DNA of 12,317 bases from an uncultured Lachnospiraceae bacterium (GTDB lineage: Bacteria; Bacillota; Clostridia; Lachnospirales; Lachnospiraceae), in assembly GCA_902473545.1 (NCBI GenBank), contig CABRSG010000042.1, positions 1 to 12,317 on the forward strand, read 5' to 3'. The notes below the pieces were generated by a model, which saw only the letters and a program-made list of their open reading frames with translations, ran no database searches and was not told the DNA's origin. Made by a program: the position numbers and the translations under genes. This document shows positions 6,525-12,317 of this stretch, piece by piece (the stretch's first letter is position 1; each line of letters opens with the position of its first letter).

Positions 6525-7748
6525 TTATTTATTTTTTTCAACTTCCGCCATTTTCATTGCGCGCACCTTCAGCGGCAGACCAAACAGAGTGATAAAGCCG
6601 CTTGCGTCGTGGTGATCGTAGAGATCGCCGGTCGTGAAGGAAGCGAGAGATTCATTGTACAGGCTGTACAAAGAGGTGGTGCCTGCCTTTATGATGTTGC
6701 CCTTGTACAGCTTGAATTTCACTTCGCCGGTCACATACTGCTGTGTGACATCCACGAAAGCCTGGATTGCCTCGCGCAGCGGTGTGAACCATTTTCCTTC
6801 ATATACGATCTGAGCAAACTGGCTGCCCAGCTTTTTCTTTGTCTCTAAAGTCTCACGGTCAAGAATCAGCTCCTCAAGCTGATCGTGCGCCTCCATCAGA
6901 ATGGTGCCGCCCGGCGTCTCATAGACTCCGCGTGATTTCATGCCGACTACACGGTTCTCCACGATATCCACGATGCCGATGCCGTGCTTTCCGCCGAGCG
7001 CGTTCAGCTCCGTGATGATCTCGGATACTTTCATCTCCTTGCCGTTCAGCGTCTTCGGAACACCGGCCTCAAAGGTCATGGTCACGTATTCGCCCTCATC
7101 CGGCGCCTTCTCCGGGGTAACGCCGAGTACCAGCATATGGTCGTAGTTCGGCTCGTTTGCCGGATCCTCCAGCTCCAGTCCCTCATGGCTGATGTGCCAG
7201 AGATTGCGGTCACGGCTGTAGCTGTGGCTTGCATCGAACGGAAGGTCGATGCCGTGCTGGCGGCAGTATTCAATTTCATCTTCACGGGACTGCATGGTCC
7301 AGACGTCCGTCATGCGCCACGGAGCAACGATCTTCAGATCCGGTGCAAGCGCCTTGATGCCAAGCTCAAAACGGATCTGGTCGTTTCCTTTTCCGGTTGC
7401 GCCGTGACAGATCGTGGTAGCGCCCTCCTTGCGGGCGATCTCTACCAAACGCTTTGCGATCACCGGACGCGCCATCGAGGTGCCGAGCAGATATTTGTGC
7501 TCATAGACAGCGCCTGCTTTCACGCACGGCATGATAAAATCGTCGCAGAATTCGTCGATAATGTTTTCAATATATAATTTGGAAGCGCCGGATAATTTTG
7601 CACGCTCTTCCAGACCGTCCAGCTCATTGCCCTGTCCGCAGTTGATGCAGCAGCAGATTACTTCATAATCAAAGGTTTCCTTCAGCCACGGGATCAGCGC
7701 GGTAGTATCAAGTCCGCCTGAATACGCCAGAATTACTTTTTCCTTCAT
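6525..7748 (-). CDS. argG: Argininosuccinate synthase
   Basis: ArgG joins citrulline and aspartate, with ATP going to AMP and PPi, to form argininosuccinate in the cytoplasm. The 407-residue product begins MKEKVILAYSGGLDTT, with the ATP-pyrophosphatase P-loop SGGLDTT at about residues 10-16. It also has CHGATGKGNDQIRFE, the ESPWRMTDVW-like region (VAPWRMTDVW), DRNLWHISHEGLELEDP and MKSRGVYETPGG. The reading frame extends 11 codons further upstream. ATG at 7748 is preferred because GAGGAGG lies eight bases before it and the protein then starts as its relatives do. The gene stands alone and diverges from argC. Its promoter (7804-7832) carries inverted half-sites like those upstream of argC, so joint ArgR control is likely. 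argH is not in view. Confidence 0.96.
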   Translation of the reverse strand: MKEKVILAYSGGLDTTALIPWLKETFDYEVICCCINCGQGNELDGLEERAKLSGASKLYIENIIDEFCDDFIMPCVKAGAVYEHKYLLGTSMARPVIAKRLVEIARKEGATTICHGATGKGNDQIRFELGIKALAPDLKIVAPWRMTDVWTMQSREDEIEYCRQHGIDLPFDASHSYSRDRNLWHISHEGLELEDPANEPNYDHMLVLGVTPEKAPDEGEYVTMTFEAGVPKTLNGKEMKVSEIITELNALGGKHGIGIVDIVENRVVGMKSRGVYETPGGTILMEAHDQLEELILDRETLETKKKLGSQFAQIVYEGKWFTPLREAIQAFVDVTQQYVTGEVKFKLYKGNIIKAGTTSLYSLYNESLASFTTGDLYDHHDASGFITLFGLPLKVRAMKMAEVEKNK

Positions 7749-7803
7749 AATAATATCCTCCTCAAAATTTTCAAAAATCAAAGCAGTGTTTTTAACAGAA
7801 CCT

Positions 7804-7832
7804 ACTATACATCATATCCGGAAAATATGCAA
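7804..7832 (-). promoter_or_regulatory. argG: argG promoter
   Basis: Read on the - strand, TTGCAT (7832-7827) and TATAGT (7809-7804) are exactly 17 bases apart, giving a start near 7797 and a leader of about 49 bases. Both hexamers and the spacing are identical to those of the divergent argC promoter. The -35 lies inside an inverted repeat (7826-7837), which suggests repression. Confidence 0.7.
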
Positions 7833-7864
7833 GCATAAATTCAAAAAAATTTATAATTATGCAA
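7826..7864. promoter_or_regulatory. Putative ArgR operator block for argG
   Basis: This AT-rich stretch contains TATGCAAGCATA (7826-7837, inverted GCATA/TATGC halves around AA), overlapping the argG -35. It also has an inverted pair ATAAATT (7835-7841) and AATTTAT (7848-7854), and a further half-site TTATGCAA (7857-7864). The GCATAAATTCA segment also resembles the classic ARG box half (TGAAT). Assignment to ArgR is inference from the arginine context. Confidence 0.5.
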
Positions 7865-7915
7865 TTGCCGGCCTGCACAGGCAATCCTGGCTCCGCAAGA
7901 AGTGAAAGCGGAGCC
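7864..7915. other. Two adjacent hairpins between the argG and argC promoters
   Basis: ATTGCC (7864-7869) pairs with GGCAAT (7880-7885), with an alternative inner pairing GCCTG/CAGGC. Four bases on, GGCTCCGC (7889-7896) pairs perfectly with GCGGAGCC (7908-7915) around an 11-base loop. Neither is followed by a T-run on either strand, so they are not simple terminators. They lie upstream of both predicted start sites and are much more GC-rich than their flanks. No coding sequence was recognised here. The function is unknown. Confidence 0.45.
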
Positions 7916-7975
7916 TTAAAGAGGCTGAAAGTACGTATCTGGGTGAGGGACTGCAAATAGTAATATAAAAAATGC

Positions 7976-8004
7976 TTGCATAATATGCAAAAATATTGTA
8001 TAGT
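7976..8004 (+). promoter_or_regulatory. argC: argC operon promoter
   Basis: TTGCAT (7976-7981) and TATAGT (7999-8004) are separated by exactly 17 bases, matching the argG promoter. Transcription would begin near 8011 and leave a leader of about 200 bases before argC. The element drives the argC-GNAT-argJ-argB-argD run, in which no other clear promoter was seen. Confidence 0.7.
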
Positions 8005-8011
8005 TATGCAA
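7976..8011. promoter_or_regulatory. Putative ArgR operators over the argC promoter
   Basis: TTGCATAATATGCAA (7976-7990) is a perfect 15-base inverted repeat (TTGCATA/TATGCAA around one base) covering the -35. TTGTATAGTTATGCAA (7996-8011) is an imperfect copy covering the -10 and start site. The centres are about 20 bases apart, roughly two helical turns, as expected for tandem boxes bound by ArgR hexamers. The repeats are seen directly; the identity of the regulator is inferred. Confidence 0.6.
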
Positions 8012-8208
8012 GATGCGCGGGAAGGAGCATAGCAGGACAGACAGACAGCCACGCCGGGCAGGGAGGTTTCGCGCAGAATGCACTTGCAATATCTGCGAAA
8101 AGCGCGTATGATAAAGCACGGAAAATCTGAGGTATACGGGAATGTGAAGCTCGGAACATCCGTATGGTATCATCAACATTAATATATAGAAATGCAGGAG
8201 AGAAAAAT
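8011..8208 (+). promoter_or_regulatory. Long argC leader with two bulged hairpins
   Basis: The predicted 5' leader is about 198 bases. Hairpin 1 pairs TTTC and GCAGA (8067-8070, 8073-8077) with TCTGC and GAAA (8092-8100), leaving a two-base bulge. Hairpin 2 pairs ATACGG and ATGT (8134-8139, 8142-8145) with ACATCCGTAT (8156-8165), again with a two-base bulge. No T-box signature, known riboswitch core or intrinsic terminator was recognised. The real argC ribosome site, AGGAG (8196-8200), is unpaired in this model. A regulatory role is speculative. Confidence 0.35.
8078..8182 (+). CDS. Possible 34-codon leader ORF upstream of argC
   Basis: An ATG at 8078 opens a 34-codon frame ending at TAA 8180-8182, 26 bases before argC. 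GGGAGG (8061-8066) lies 11 bases upstream, which is usable but long. The peptide begins MHLQYLRKARMIKHGKSEVY and ends in WYHQH. It contains two Arg codons but no arginine run, so it does not look like a classical attenuation peptide. The segment VYGNVKLGTSVWYH loosely recalls the left-handed hexapeptide repeats of gamma-carbonic-anhydrase-like proteins, so it could be a gene remnant or a chance match. The start codon falls in the loop of leader hairpin 1. Translation is unproven. Confidence 0.22.
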   Translation: MHLQYLRKARMIKHGKSEVYGNVKLGTSVWYHQH

Positions 8209-9249
8209 ATGATAAAAGCAGGAATCATCGGAGCGACGGGATACGCGGGAGGCGAGCTGGTGCGCCTTTTGCTGGGGCATAAAGAGGTTGAGATAAAGTG
8301 GTACGGCTCCAGAAGCTACATAGATAAAAAGTACGCGGACGTATACCGCAACATGTTTGAGATCGTGGAGGACGTCTGCCGGGATGACAATCTGGAAAAG
8401 CTCGCCGAAGAAGTGGATGTCATTTTCACGGCGACGCCGCAGGGCTTTTTGGCATCGTTGTTGTCGGAGAAAATCTTATCGCAGGCGAAGGTGATTGATC
8501 TGAGCGCGGATTACCGCATCAAGGATGTTGCCGTCTATGAAAAATGGTACGGCATCGAGCACAAATCGCCGCAGTTTATAAAGGAAGCGGTCTACGGGCT
8601 GTGCGAGATTAACCGGGAGCAGATTAAGGGAGCGCGCCTTCTTGCGAATCCGGGATGCTACCCGACCTGCAGCACACTGTCTGTTTATCCGGCTGCGAAG
8701 GAGGGGCTGATTGATCCGGCGACGCTGATCATCGACGCGAAATCCGGTACCTCCGGGGCGGGAAGAGGCGCGAAGGTGGATAATCTTTACTGTGAGGTAA
8801 ATGAAAATATCAAGGCGTACGGCGTGGCGAATCACCGTCACACGCCGGAGATCGAGGAGCAGCTTGGTTATGCGGCAGGGCAGCCGGTGACTTTAAACTT
8901 TACCCCGCATCTGGTGCCGATGAACCGCGGTATTCTGATCACGGCGTATGCTTCGCTGAAAAAGGATGTCACTTATGCAGAGGTGAAGTCTCTGTATCAG
9001 AAATATTATGAGAAGGAAAAATTTGTCCGTGTCCTCGACGAGGGCGTCTGCCCGCAGACAAAGTGGGTGGAGGGCAGCAACTACGTGGATGTGAACGTTG
9101 TTGTCGACGCCAGAACAAACCGCCTGATCATGATGGGTGCGATGGACAATCTGGTAAAGGGCGCTGCGGGGCAGGCAGTGCAGAACATGAATCTGATGTT
9201 CGGGCTGCCGGAGAGCATGGGGCTGGAGCTTGTGCCGCTGTTCCCGTAG
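8209..9249 (+). CDS. argC: N-acetyl-gamma-glutamyl-phosphate reductase
   Basis: ArgC reduces N-acetylglutamyl-5-phosphate to the semialdehyde with NADPH, the third step of ornithine synthesis. The 346-residue product has the Rossmann motif GIIGATGYAGGEL at residues 5-17. The active-site cysteine is Cys150 in LLANPGCYPTCS, followed by AKSGTSGAGRGA. Substrate-binding segments VANHRHTPEIEEQL and PHLVPMNRGIL are also present. The frame extends 15 codons upstream to an ATG at 8164. The start at 8209 is chosen because AGGAG lies eight bases before it and the protein then begins like its relatives (MIKAGIIGATG). It is the first gene of the + strand arginine operon. A 117-base gap, long for this operon, separates it from the acetyltransferase gene. 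Confidence 0.96.
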   Translation: MIKAGIIGATGYAGGELVRLLLGHKEVEIKWYGSRSYIDKKYADVYRNMFEIVEDVCRDDNLEKLAEEVDVIFTATPQGFLASLLSEKILSQAKVIDLSADYRIKDVAVYEKWYGIEHKSPQFIKEAVYGLCEINREQIKGARLLANPGCYPTCSTLSVYPAAKEGLIDPATLIIDAKSGTSGAGRGAKVDNLYCEVNENIKAYGVANHRHTPEIEEQLGYAAGQPVTLNFTPHLVPMNRGILITAYASLKKDVTYAEVKSLYQKYYEKEKFVRVLDEGVCPQTKWVEGSNYVDVNVVVDARTNRLIMMGAMDNLVKGAAGQAVQNMNLMFGLPESMGLELVPLFP

Positions 9250-9366
9250 GACGCCTGGAAGCGAAAACTGTCGATTCTTCCGGAGAATGTCGGTGGAAAC
9301 AGAATGCGGTGTCACCAAAAAAATGGAACACGGGAATGCGGCAGAGAGAGAAAAGGTGAGAAAAAT

Positions 9367-9825
9367 ATGAAACAGCAGGATAAGATACGCAGCATGACAA
9401 TCGATGATTTTACGCAGGTACATGCGCTCTGGATGCAGATCAGCGGATTTGGCATCCGCAGCGTGGACGATTCCCACGAGGGAATTGAGCGGTTTCTGAC
9501 CCGGAATCCGGGCTGCAGCGTGGTGGCGGAGCGGGACGGTCAGATTATCGGAAGCATCCTCTGCGGTCACGACGGCAGACGCGGCTGCCTCTATCATGTG
9601 TGCGTTCATCCCGATTTCCGCAAGCAGGGAATCGGCAAAGCGATGGTTGTGTTTGCGATGGAAGCGCTGAAAAAGGAAAAGATTAATAAAGTCTCGCTGA
9701 TTGCGTTCACCCAGAATGATATCGGAAACGCGTTCTGGAAGGAGATCGGCTGGACGAAGCGGGAAGATTTAAATTACTATGATTTCGTGTTGAACGAGGA
9801 GAATATTACGGCATTTAACCGGTAA
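9367..9825 (+). CDS. GNAT family N-acetyltransferase, substrate unknown
   Basis: The 152-residue protein is a single GNAT domain. An N-terminal helix-strand region (SMTIDDFTQVHALWMQISGFGI) is followed by VVAERDGQIIGSILCGHDGRRGCLYHVCVHPDFRKQGIGKAMV, which holds the acetyl-CoA pyrophosphate-binding motif (R/Q)xxGxG/A as RKQGIGKA. The end is NAFWKEIGWTKREDLNYYDF. It resembles the YpeA-like group, whose substrates are mostly undefined. The start at 9367 has an AAGGTGAG site; an upstream in-frame ATG at 9304 lacks one. It sits inside the arginine operon between argC and argJ, 27 bases before argJ, so a role in glutamate acetylation (a short ArgA-type activity that would replenish N-acetylglutamate) is an attractive inference. 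A modifying or detoxifying acetyltransferase is equally possible on sequence alone. Confidence 0.85.
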   Translation: MKQQDKIRSMTIDDFTQVHALWMQISGFGIRSVDDSHEGIERFLTRNPGCSVVAERDGQIIGSILCGHDGRRGCLYHVCVHPDFRKQGIGKAMVVFAMEALKKEKINKVSLIAFTQNDIGNAFWKEIGWTKREDLNYYDFVLNEENITAFNR

Positions 9826-9852
9826 CGGAAAAATTCAGGAGGAGATGGAAAA

Positions 9853-11076
9853 ATGAAGCAGATCGAGGGCGGCGTAACGGCAGCGAAGGGTTTTGAGGCG
9901 GCGGCGACAGCAGCGGCGATCAAATATAAGGACAGGACGGACATGGCGCTGATCTACAGCACAGTGCCGTGTCATGCGGCGGGCACGTTTACGACAAACA
10001 TCGTAAAGGCGGCTCCGGTGAAGTGGGATATGGAAGTGGTGAAAAATGCAGAATATGCGCAGGCGGTAGTCGTGAACAGCGGCATCGCCAACGCCTGCAC
10101 AGGAGCGGAAGGATATCAGTACTGCCTGGGGACGGCGGAGGCTGCTGCGGAAGCGCTTGGCATAGCGAAAGAAGCGGTACTGGTCGGCTCCACCGGCGTC
10201 ATCGGAATGCAGCTCCCGATGGACCGCATCAAGGCGGGCGTGAAGGCGCTGGCGGAGACGAAGGATGGCTCTCTGGAAAAAGGAACGGAGGCTGCAAAGG
10301 CGATCATGACGACGGACACGGTGAAAAAGGAGATTGCCGTGCAGTTTACGCTTGGCGGCAAAGAAGTGACGCTCGGCGGCATGTGCAAGGGCTCCGGCAT
10401 GATCCATCCGAATATGTGTACCATGCTCAGCTTTGTGACGACGGACGCGGCGATCTCCAAAGAAATGCTGCAGAAGGCGCTCAGCGCGGACATTAAGGAT
10501 ACCTACAATATGATTTCAGTGGACGGCGATACCTCCACGAATGACACCGTGCTGCTGCTCGCGAACGGTCTGGCGGGAAACGCAGAGATCACAGAAGAAA
10601 ATGAGGACTATCACACCTTTTTAAGTGCATTAAATTTTGTAAATACCTATCTTGCACGTAAGATGGCCGGCGACGGCGAGGGCGCTACGGCGCTGTTTAC
10701 CGTGAAGGTCATCCATGCTGAGTCGAAAGAGCAGGCGGTGATGTTAAGCAAATCGGTGATCACCTCCAGTCTCACCAAGGCGGCGATCTACGGTCACGAC
10801 GCCAACTGGGGAAGAATCCTCTGCGCGATGGGCTATTCCGGGGCGCAGTTTGACCCTGAAAAAGTTGATCTCACATTTGAGAGCGCGGCGGGAAGCATGA
10901 AGATCATCGAGAACGGCGTGGCGCTGGACTACAGCGAGGAGCAGGCGACGAAGATTCTCTCCGAGGAGGAGGTTATTGTGATCGCCGATGTGAAGATGGG
11001 GGATGCCGAGGCGACAGCGTGGGGCTGTGACCTCACATATGATTATGTGAAGATTAACGCGGACTATCGCTCATAA
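9853..11076 (+). CDS. argJ: Bifunctional ornithine acetyltransferase / N-acetylglutamate synthase ArgJ
   Basis: ArgJ moves the acetyl group from N-acetylornithine to glutamate, closing the cyclic pathway; bifunctional forms also use acetyl-CoA. The 407-residue precursor has NSGIANACTGAEG, LVGSTGVIGMQLPMDRI at about residues 114-130, MTTDT at 152-156 and KGSGMIHPNM before the self-cleavage site. Cleavage normally occurs before the Thr of an ATML motif. Here the motif reads CTML, with Thr190 as nucleophile preceded by Cys189 instead of Ala. Processing would give chains of about 189 and 218 residues. The later SVDGDTSTNDT and AAIYGHDANWGRI motifs are intact. The start has AGGAG nine to ten bases upstream. 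Whether it is mono- or bifunctional cannot be settled by eye; no long argA is visible in the window, only a small GNAT gene just upstream. Confidence 0.95.
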   Translation: MKQIEGGVTAAKGFEAAATAAAIKYKDRTDMALIYSTVPCHAAGTFTTNIVKAAPVKWDMEVVKNAEYAQAVVVNSGIANACTGAEGYQYCLGTAEAAAEALGIAKEAVLVGSTGVIGMQLPMDRIKAGVKALAETKDGSLEKGTEAAKAIMTTDTVKKEIAVQFTLGGKEVTLGGMCKGSGMIHPNMCTMLSFVTTDAAISKEMLQKALSADIKDTYNMISVDGDTSTNDTVLLLANGLAGNAEITEENEDYHTFLSALNFVNTYLARKMAGDGEGATALFTVKVIHAESKEQAVMLSKSVITSSLTKAAIYGHDANWGRILCAMGYSGAQFDPEKVDLTFESAAGSMKIIENGVALDYSEEQATKILSEEEVIVIADVKMGDAEATAWGCDLTYDYVKINADYRS

Positions 11077-11160
11077 GGATTTCGCATATGTCACTTATGC
11101 TGACGCGGCGTAAATACCGCGGCAAAGGTCAAAGCAAAAAGAAAGGATATCAGACAGAAA
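11077..11160 (+). other. 84-base argJ-argB spacer with two inverted repeats
   Basis: GCATA (11084-11088) and TATGC (11096-11100) form an inverted pair resembling the half-sites near argG and argC, but spaced by seven bases rather than one. Then CGCGG (11104-11108) pairs with CCGCG (11117-11121) around an eight-base loop. There is no T-run, so termination is unlikely. The spacer could carry an mRNA processing site or a weak internal regulatory site. The evidence is thin. Confidence 0.25.
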
Positions 11161-12054
11161 ATGGAATCAATGGAGAACTGGCTGCAGAAAGCCCAGGTAT
11201 TAAATGAGGCATTGCCTTACATACAGCGTTTTCACGGAAAAATAATGGTTGTCAAATACGGCGGCAGCGCGATGGTGGATCATGAACTGAAAAAAAGCGT
11301 GATCCGCGATGTGGCGCTCTTAAAGCTGGTCGGCTTCCGCCCGATCATCGTGCACGGCGGCGGCAAGGAGATCACAAAGTGGGTGAATAAGGCAGGGCTT
11401 GAAACGCGGTTTGTGAACGGACTGCGCGTCACGGATAAAGAGACGATGGAGATTGCCGAGATGGTGCTGAACAAGATTAATAAAGGACTTGTCTCCATGA
11501 TGGAAAAGCTCGGCGTCCATGCGGTCGGCATCAGCGGCAAGGACGGCACCTTGCTAAAGGTAGATAAAAAGCTCTCCAGGGGGCAGGACATCGGCTATGT
11601 CGGAGAGATCAGGGAGGTCAACACCGAGCTTCTGGAAAAGCTTTTAAACGATGACTTTGTACCGGTGATCTGTCCGATCGGTTCTGACGATGCCTACCAT
11701 TCCTACAATATCAATGCAGATGATGCGGCGTGTGCGATCGCCTCGGCGATGGGCGCCTCAAAGCTGGCGTTCCTCACGGATATCGAGGGCGTTTATCGTA
11801 ATCCGCTTGATAAATCCTCGCTGATCTCCGAAATGACGATCCCGGAGGCGGAGGAATTTCTGGCGAGCGGTATGGCAGGCGGCGGAATGCTGCCGAAGCT
11901 GCAGAACTGTATCGAGGCGATGAAGGCGGGCGTTTCCCGCGTCCACATTCTGGACGGACGCATTGAGCACTGCCTGCTGCTGGAATTCTTTACAGACCGC
12001 GGCGTCGGCACGGCGATCATCAACGACACAGAAAAGAGGTACTATCATGAATAG
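11161..12054 (+). CDS. argB: Acetylglutamate kinase, probably arginine-sensitive
   Basis: ArgB phosphorylates N-acetylglutamate with ATP, the second and usually controlled step. The 297-residue product belongs to the amino acid kinase family. VVKYGGSAM at residues 30-38 carries the catalytic Lys32, HGGGKEI at 65-71 is the substrate loop, and SINADDAA-like (NINADDAACAIA) and AGGGMLPKL segments follow. The extra N-terminal helix (NWLQKAQVLNEALPYIQRF) is the feature that makes hexameric, arginine-inhibited enzymes, so feedback inhibition is expected. ATG 11161 is taken as the start, but its ribosome site (AAAGGA ending at 11147) is unusually far, 13 bases. ATG 11170 is an alternative that would begin MENWLQKAQ. 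The stop overlaps the argD start region by eight bases. Confidence 0.95.
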   Translation: MESMENWLQKAQVLNEALPYIQRFHGKIMVVKYGGSAMVDHELKKSVIRDVALLKLVGFRPIIVHGGGKEITKWVNKAGLETRFVNGLRVTDKETMEIAEMVLNKINKGLVSMMEKLGVHAVGISGKDGTLLKVDKKLSRGQDIGYVGEIREVNTELLEKLLNDDFVPVICPIGSDDAYHSYNINADDAACAIASAMGASKLAFLTDIEGVYRNPLDKSSLISEMTIPEAEEFLASGMAGGGMLPKLQNCIEAMKAGVSRVHILDGRIEHCLLLEFFTDRGVGTAIINDTEKRYYHE

Positions 12055-12317
12055 CTACATGGAGCAGACAGAAAATTACGTGCTGCATACCTACAACCGT
12101 TTTCCGGTGGTGTTTGAGTCGGGACAGGGCGTTTATTTAAAGGATACAGACGGAAAGGAATATCTCGATTTTGCGGCGGGCATTGCCGTGATGGGGCTTG
12201 GCTATCACTATCCGGGTTTCGACGAGACGCTGAAAGGCCAGATCGATAAACTGATCCACACATCCAATCTGTTTTATAATGTACCGCTCGGCGAAGCCGC
12301 AGAGAGGCTGATCAGGG
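12047..12317 (+). CDS. argD: Acetylornithine aminotransferase, 3'-truncated
   Basis: The first 90 residues of a class III PLP aminotransferase are visible before the window ends. The segments YVLHTYNRFPVVFESGQGVY, LKDTDGKEYLDFAAGIAV, GLGYHYPGFDE and HTSNLFYNVP are typical of ArgD, which interconverts N-acetylglutamate semialdehyde and N-acetylornithine. The PLP-binding lysine lies beyond the edge. ATG 12047 overlaps argB by eight bases and has GAGG (12036-12039) seven bases before it, so the two genes are probably translationally coupled. ATG 12059 is a less likely alternative. The gene order argC-argJ-argB-argD supports the name over other class III aminotransferases. Confidence 0.93.
   Translation, partial: MNSYMEQTENYVLHTYNRFPVVFESGQGVYLKDTDGKEYLDFAAGIAVMGLGYHYPGFDETLKGQIDKLIHTSNLFYNVPLGEAAERLIR

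Noticed and set aside
8034..8048. Short GACA/CAGA tandem repeat in the argC leader
   Set aside because: Only about three units; too short to call a meaningful repeat.
7749..8208. Search for a T-box or known riboswitch upstream of argG and argC
   Set aside because: No T-box consensus (GGTGGNACC-like), antiterminator or terminator with T-run was found on either strand.
7792..8228. Three overlapping short - strand frames in the argG/argC region
   Set aside because: They overlap promoters and operators, look low-complexity (Ser, Phe, Leu, Cys rich) and lack ribosome sites or family similarity.
9250..9366. Hairpin ATTCT/AGAAT in the argC-GNAT spacer as a terminator
   Set aside because: The stem is only about five pairs and no T-run follows. 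Readthrough into the operon is expected.
8893..9609. 238-codon open frame on the - strand over argC and the GNAT gene
   Set aside because: It spans two well-supported sense genes and their spacer, and its translation shows no recognisable motif.

Overview
The window is about 12.3 kb of ordinary chromosomal sequence. It most likely comes from a member of Clostridia (Bacillota), and the Lachnospiraceae fit best. The reasons are strong purine-rich Shine-Dalgarno sites, the ireB-ruvX-DUF1292 trio, an RNase J, a YlbF protein, a Firmicutes-type arginine cluster, and moderately GC-rich genes separated by AT-rich control regions. The family assignment is inferred from protein character and gene order, not from a search. 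I saw no rRNA, tRNA, insertion sequence, phage gene or CRISPR array.

Region 1 (2-6435, all + strand) holds housekeeping and RNA-biology genes. It opens with the 3' part of mtaB (tRNA ms2t6A methylthiotransferase). A tightly packed run follows: ireB, ruvX, a DUF1292 gene, rnj (RNase J), ylbF, a short MltG-like membrane protein, trmR and trhP. The order matches the Bacillus subtilis yrzL-yrrK-yrzB-yrrL-yrrM-yrrO locus, but with an RNase J/YlbF pair placed in the middle and the MltG homologue reduced to its N-terminal half. ATGA overlaps or very short gaps suggest translational coupling. trhP and trmR encode successive steps of wobble-uridine modification (ho5U34, then mo5U34). The run ends at a strong hairpin terminator (about 6459-6510) that can work in both directions.

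Region 2 (6525-12317) is the arginine biosynthesis block. argG lies on the - strand and diverges from argC-GNAT-argJ-argB-argD on the + strand; argD is cut by the window edge. With bifunctional ArgJ recycling the acetyl group, these genes cover glutamate to N-acetylornithine and ornithine, plus the citrulline-to-argininosuccinate step. argF, argH and argR are not in view. A GNAT acetyltransferase of unknown substrate sits between argC and argJ.

The 460-base argG/argC divergent region is the richest non-coding part. It has two back-to-back promoters with identical hexamers and spacing (TTGCAT-N17-TATAGT). Each is overlapped by TTGCATA/TATGCAA inverted half-sites that look like ArgR operators. 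Between them lie two unexplained hairpins, and downstream is a roughly 200-nt argC leader with two further hairpins and a possible 34-codon ORF.

No clearly new system is visible. The points most worth a second look are the CTG start of RNase J, the ATML-to-CTML change at the ArgJ self-cleavage site, the GNAT gene as a candidate short N-acetylglutamate synthase, the RNase J/YlbF pairing, and the argG/argC regulatory region.
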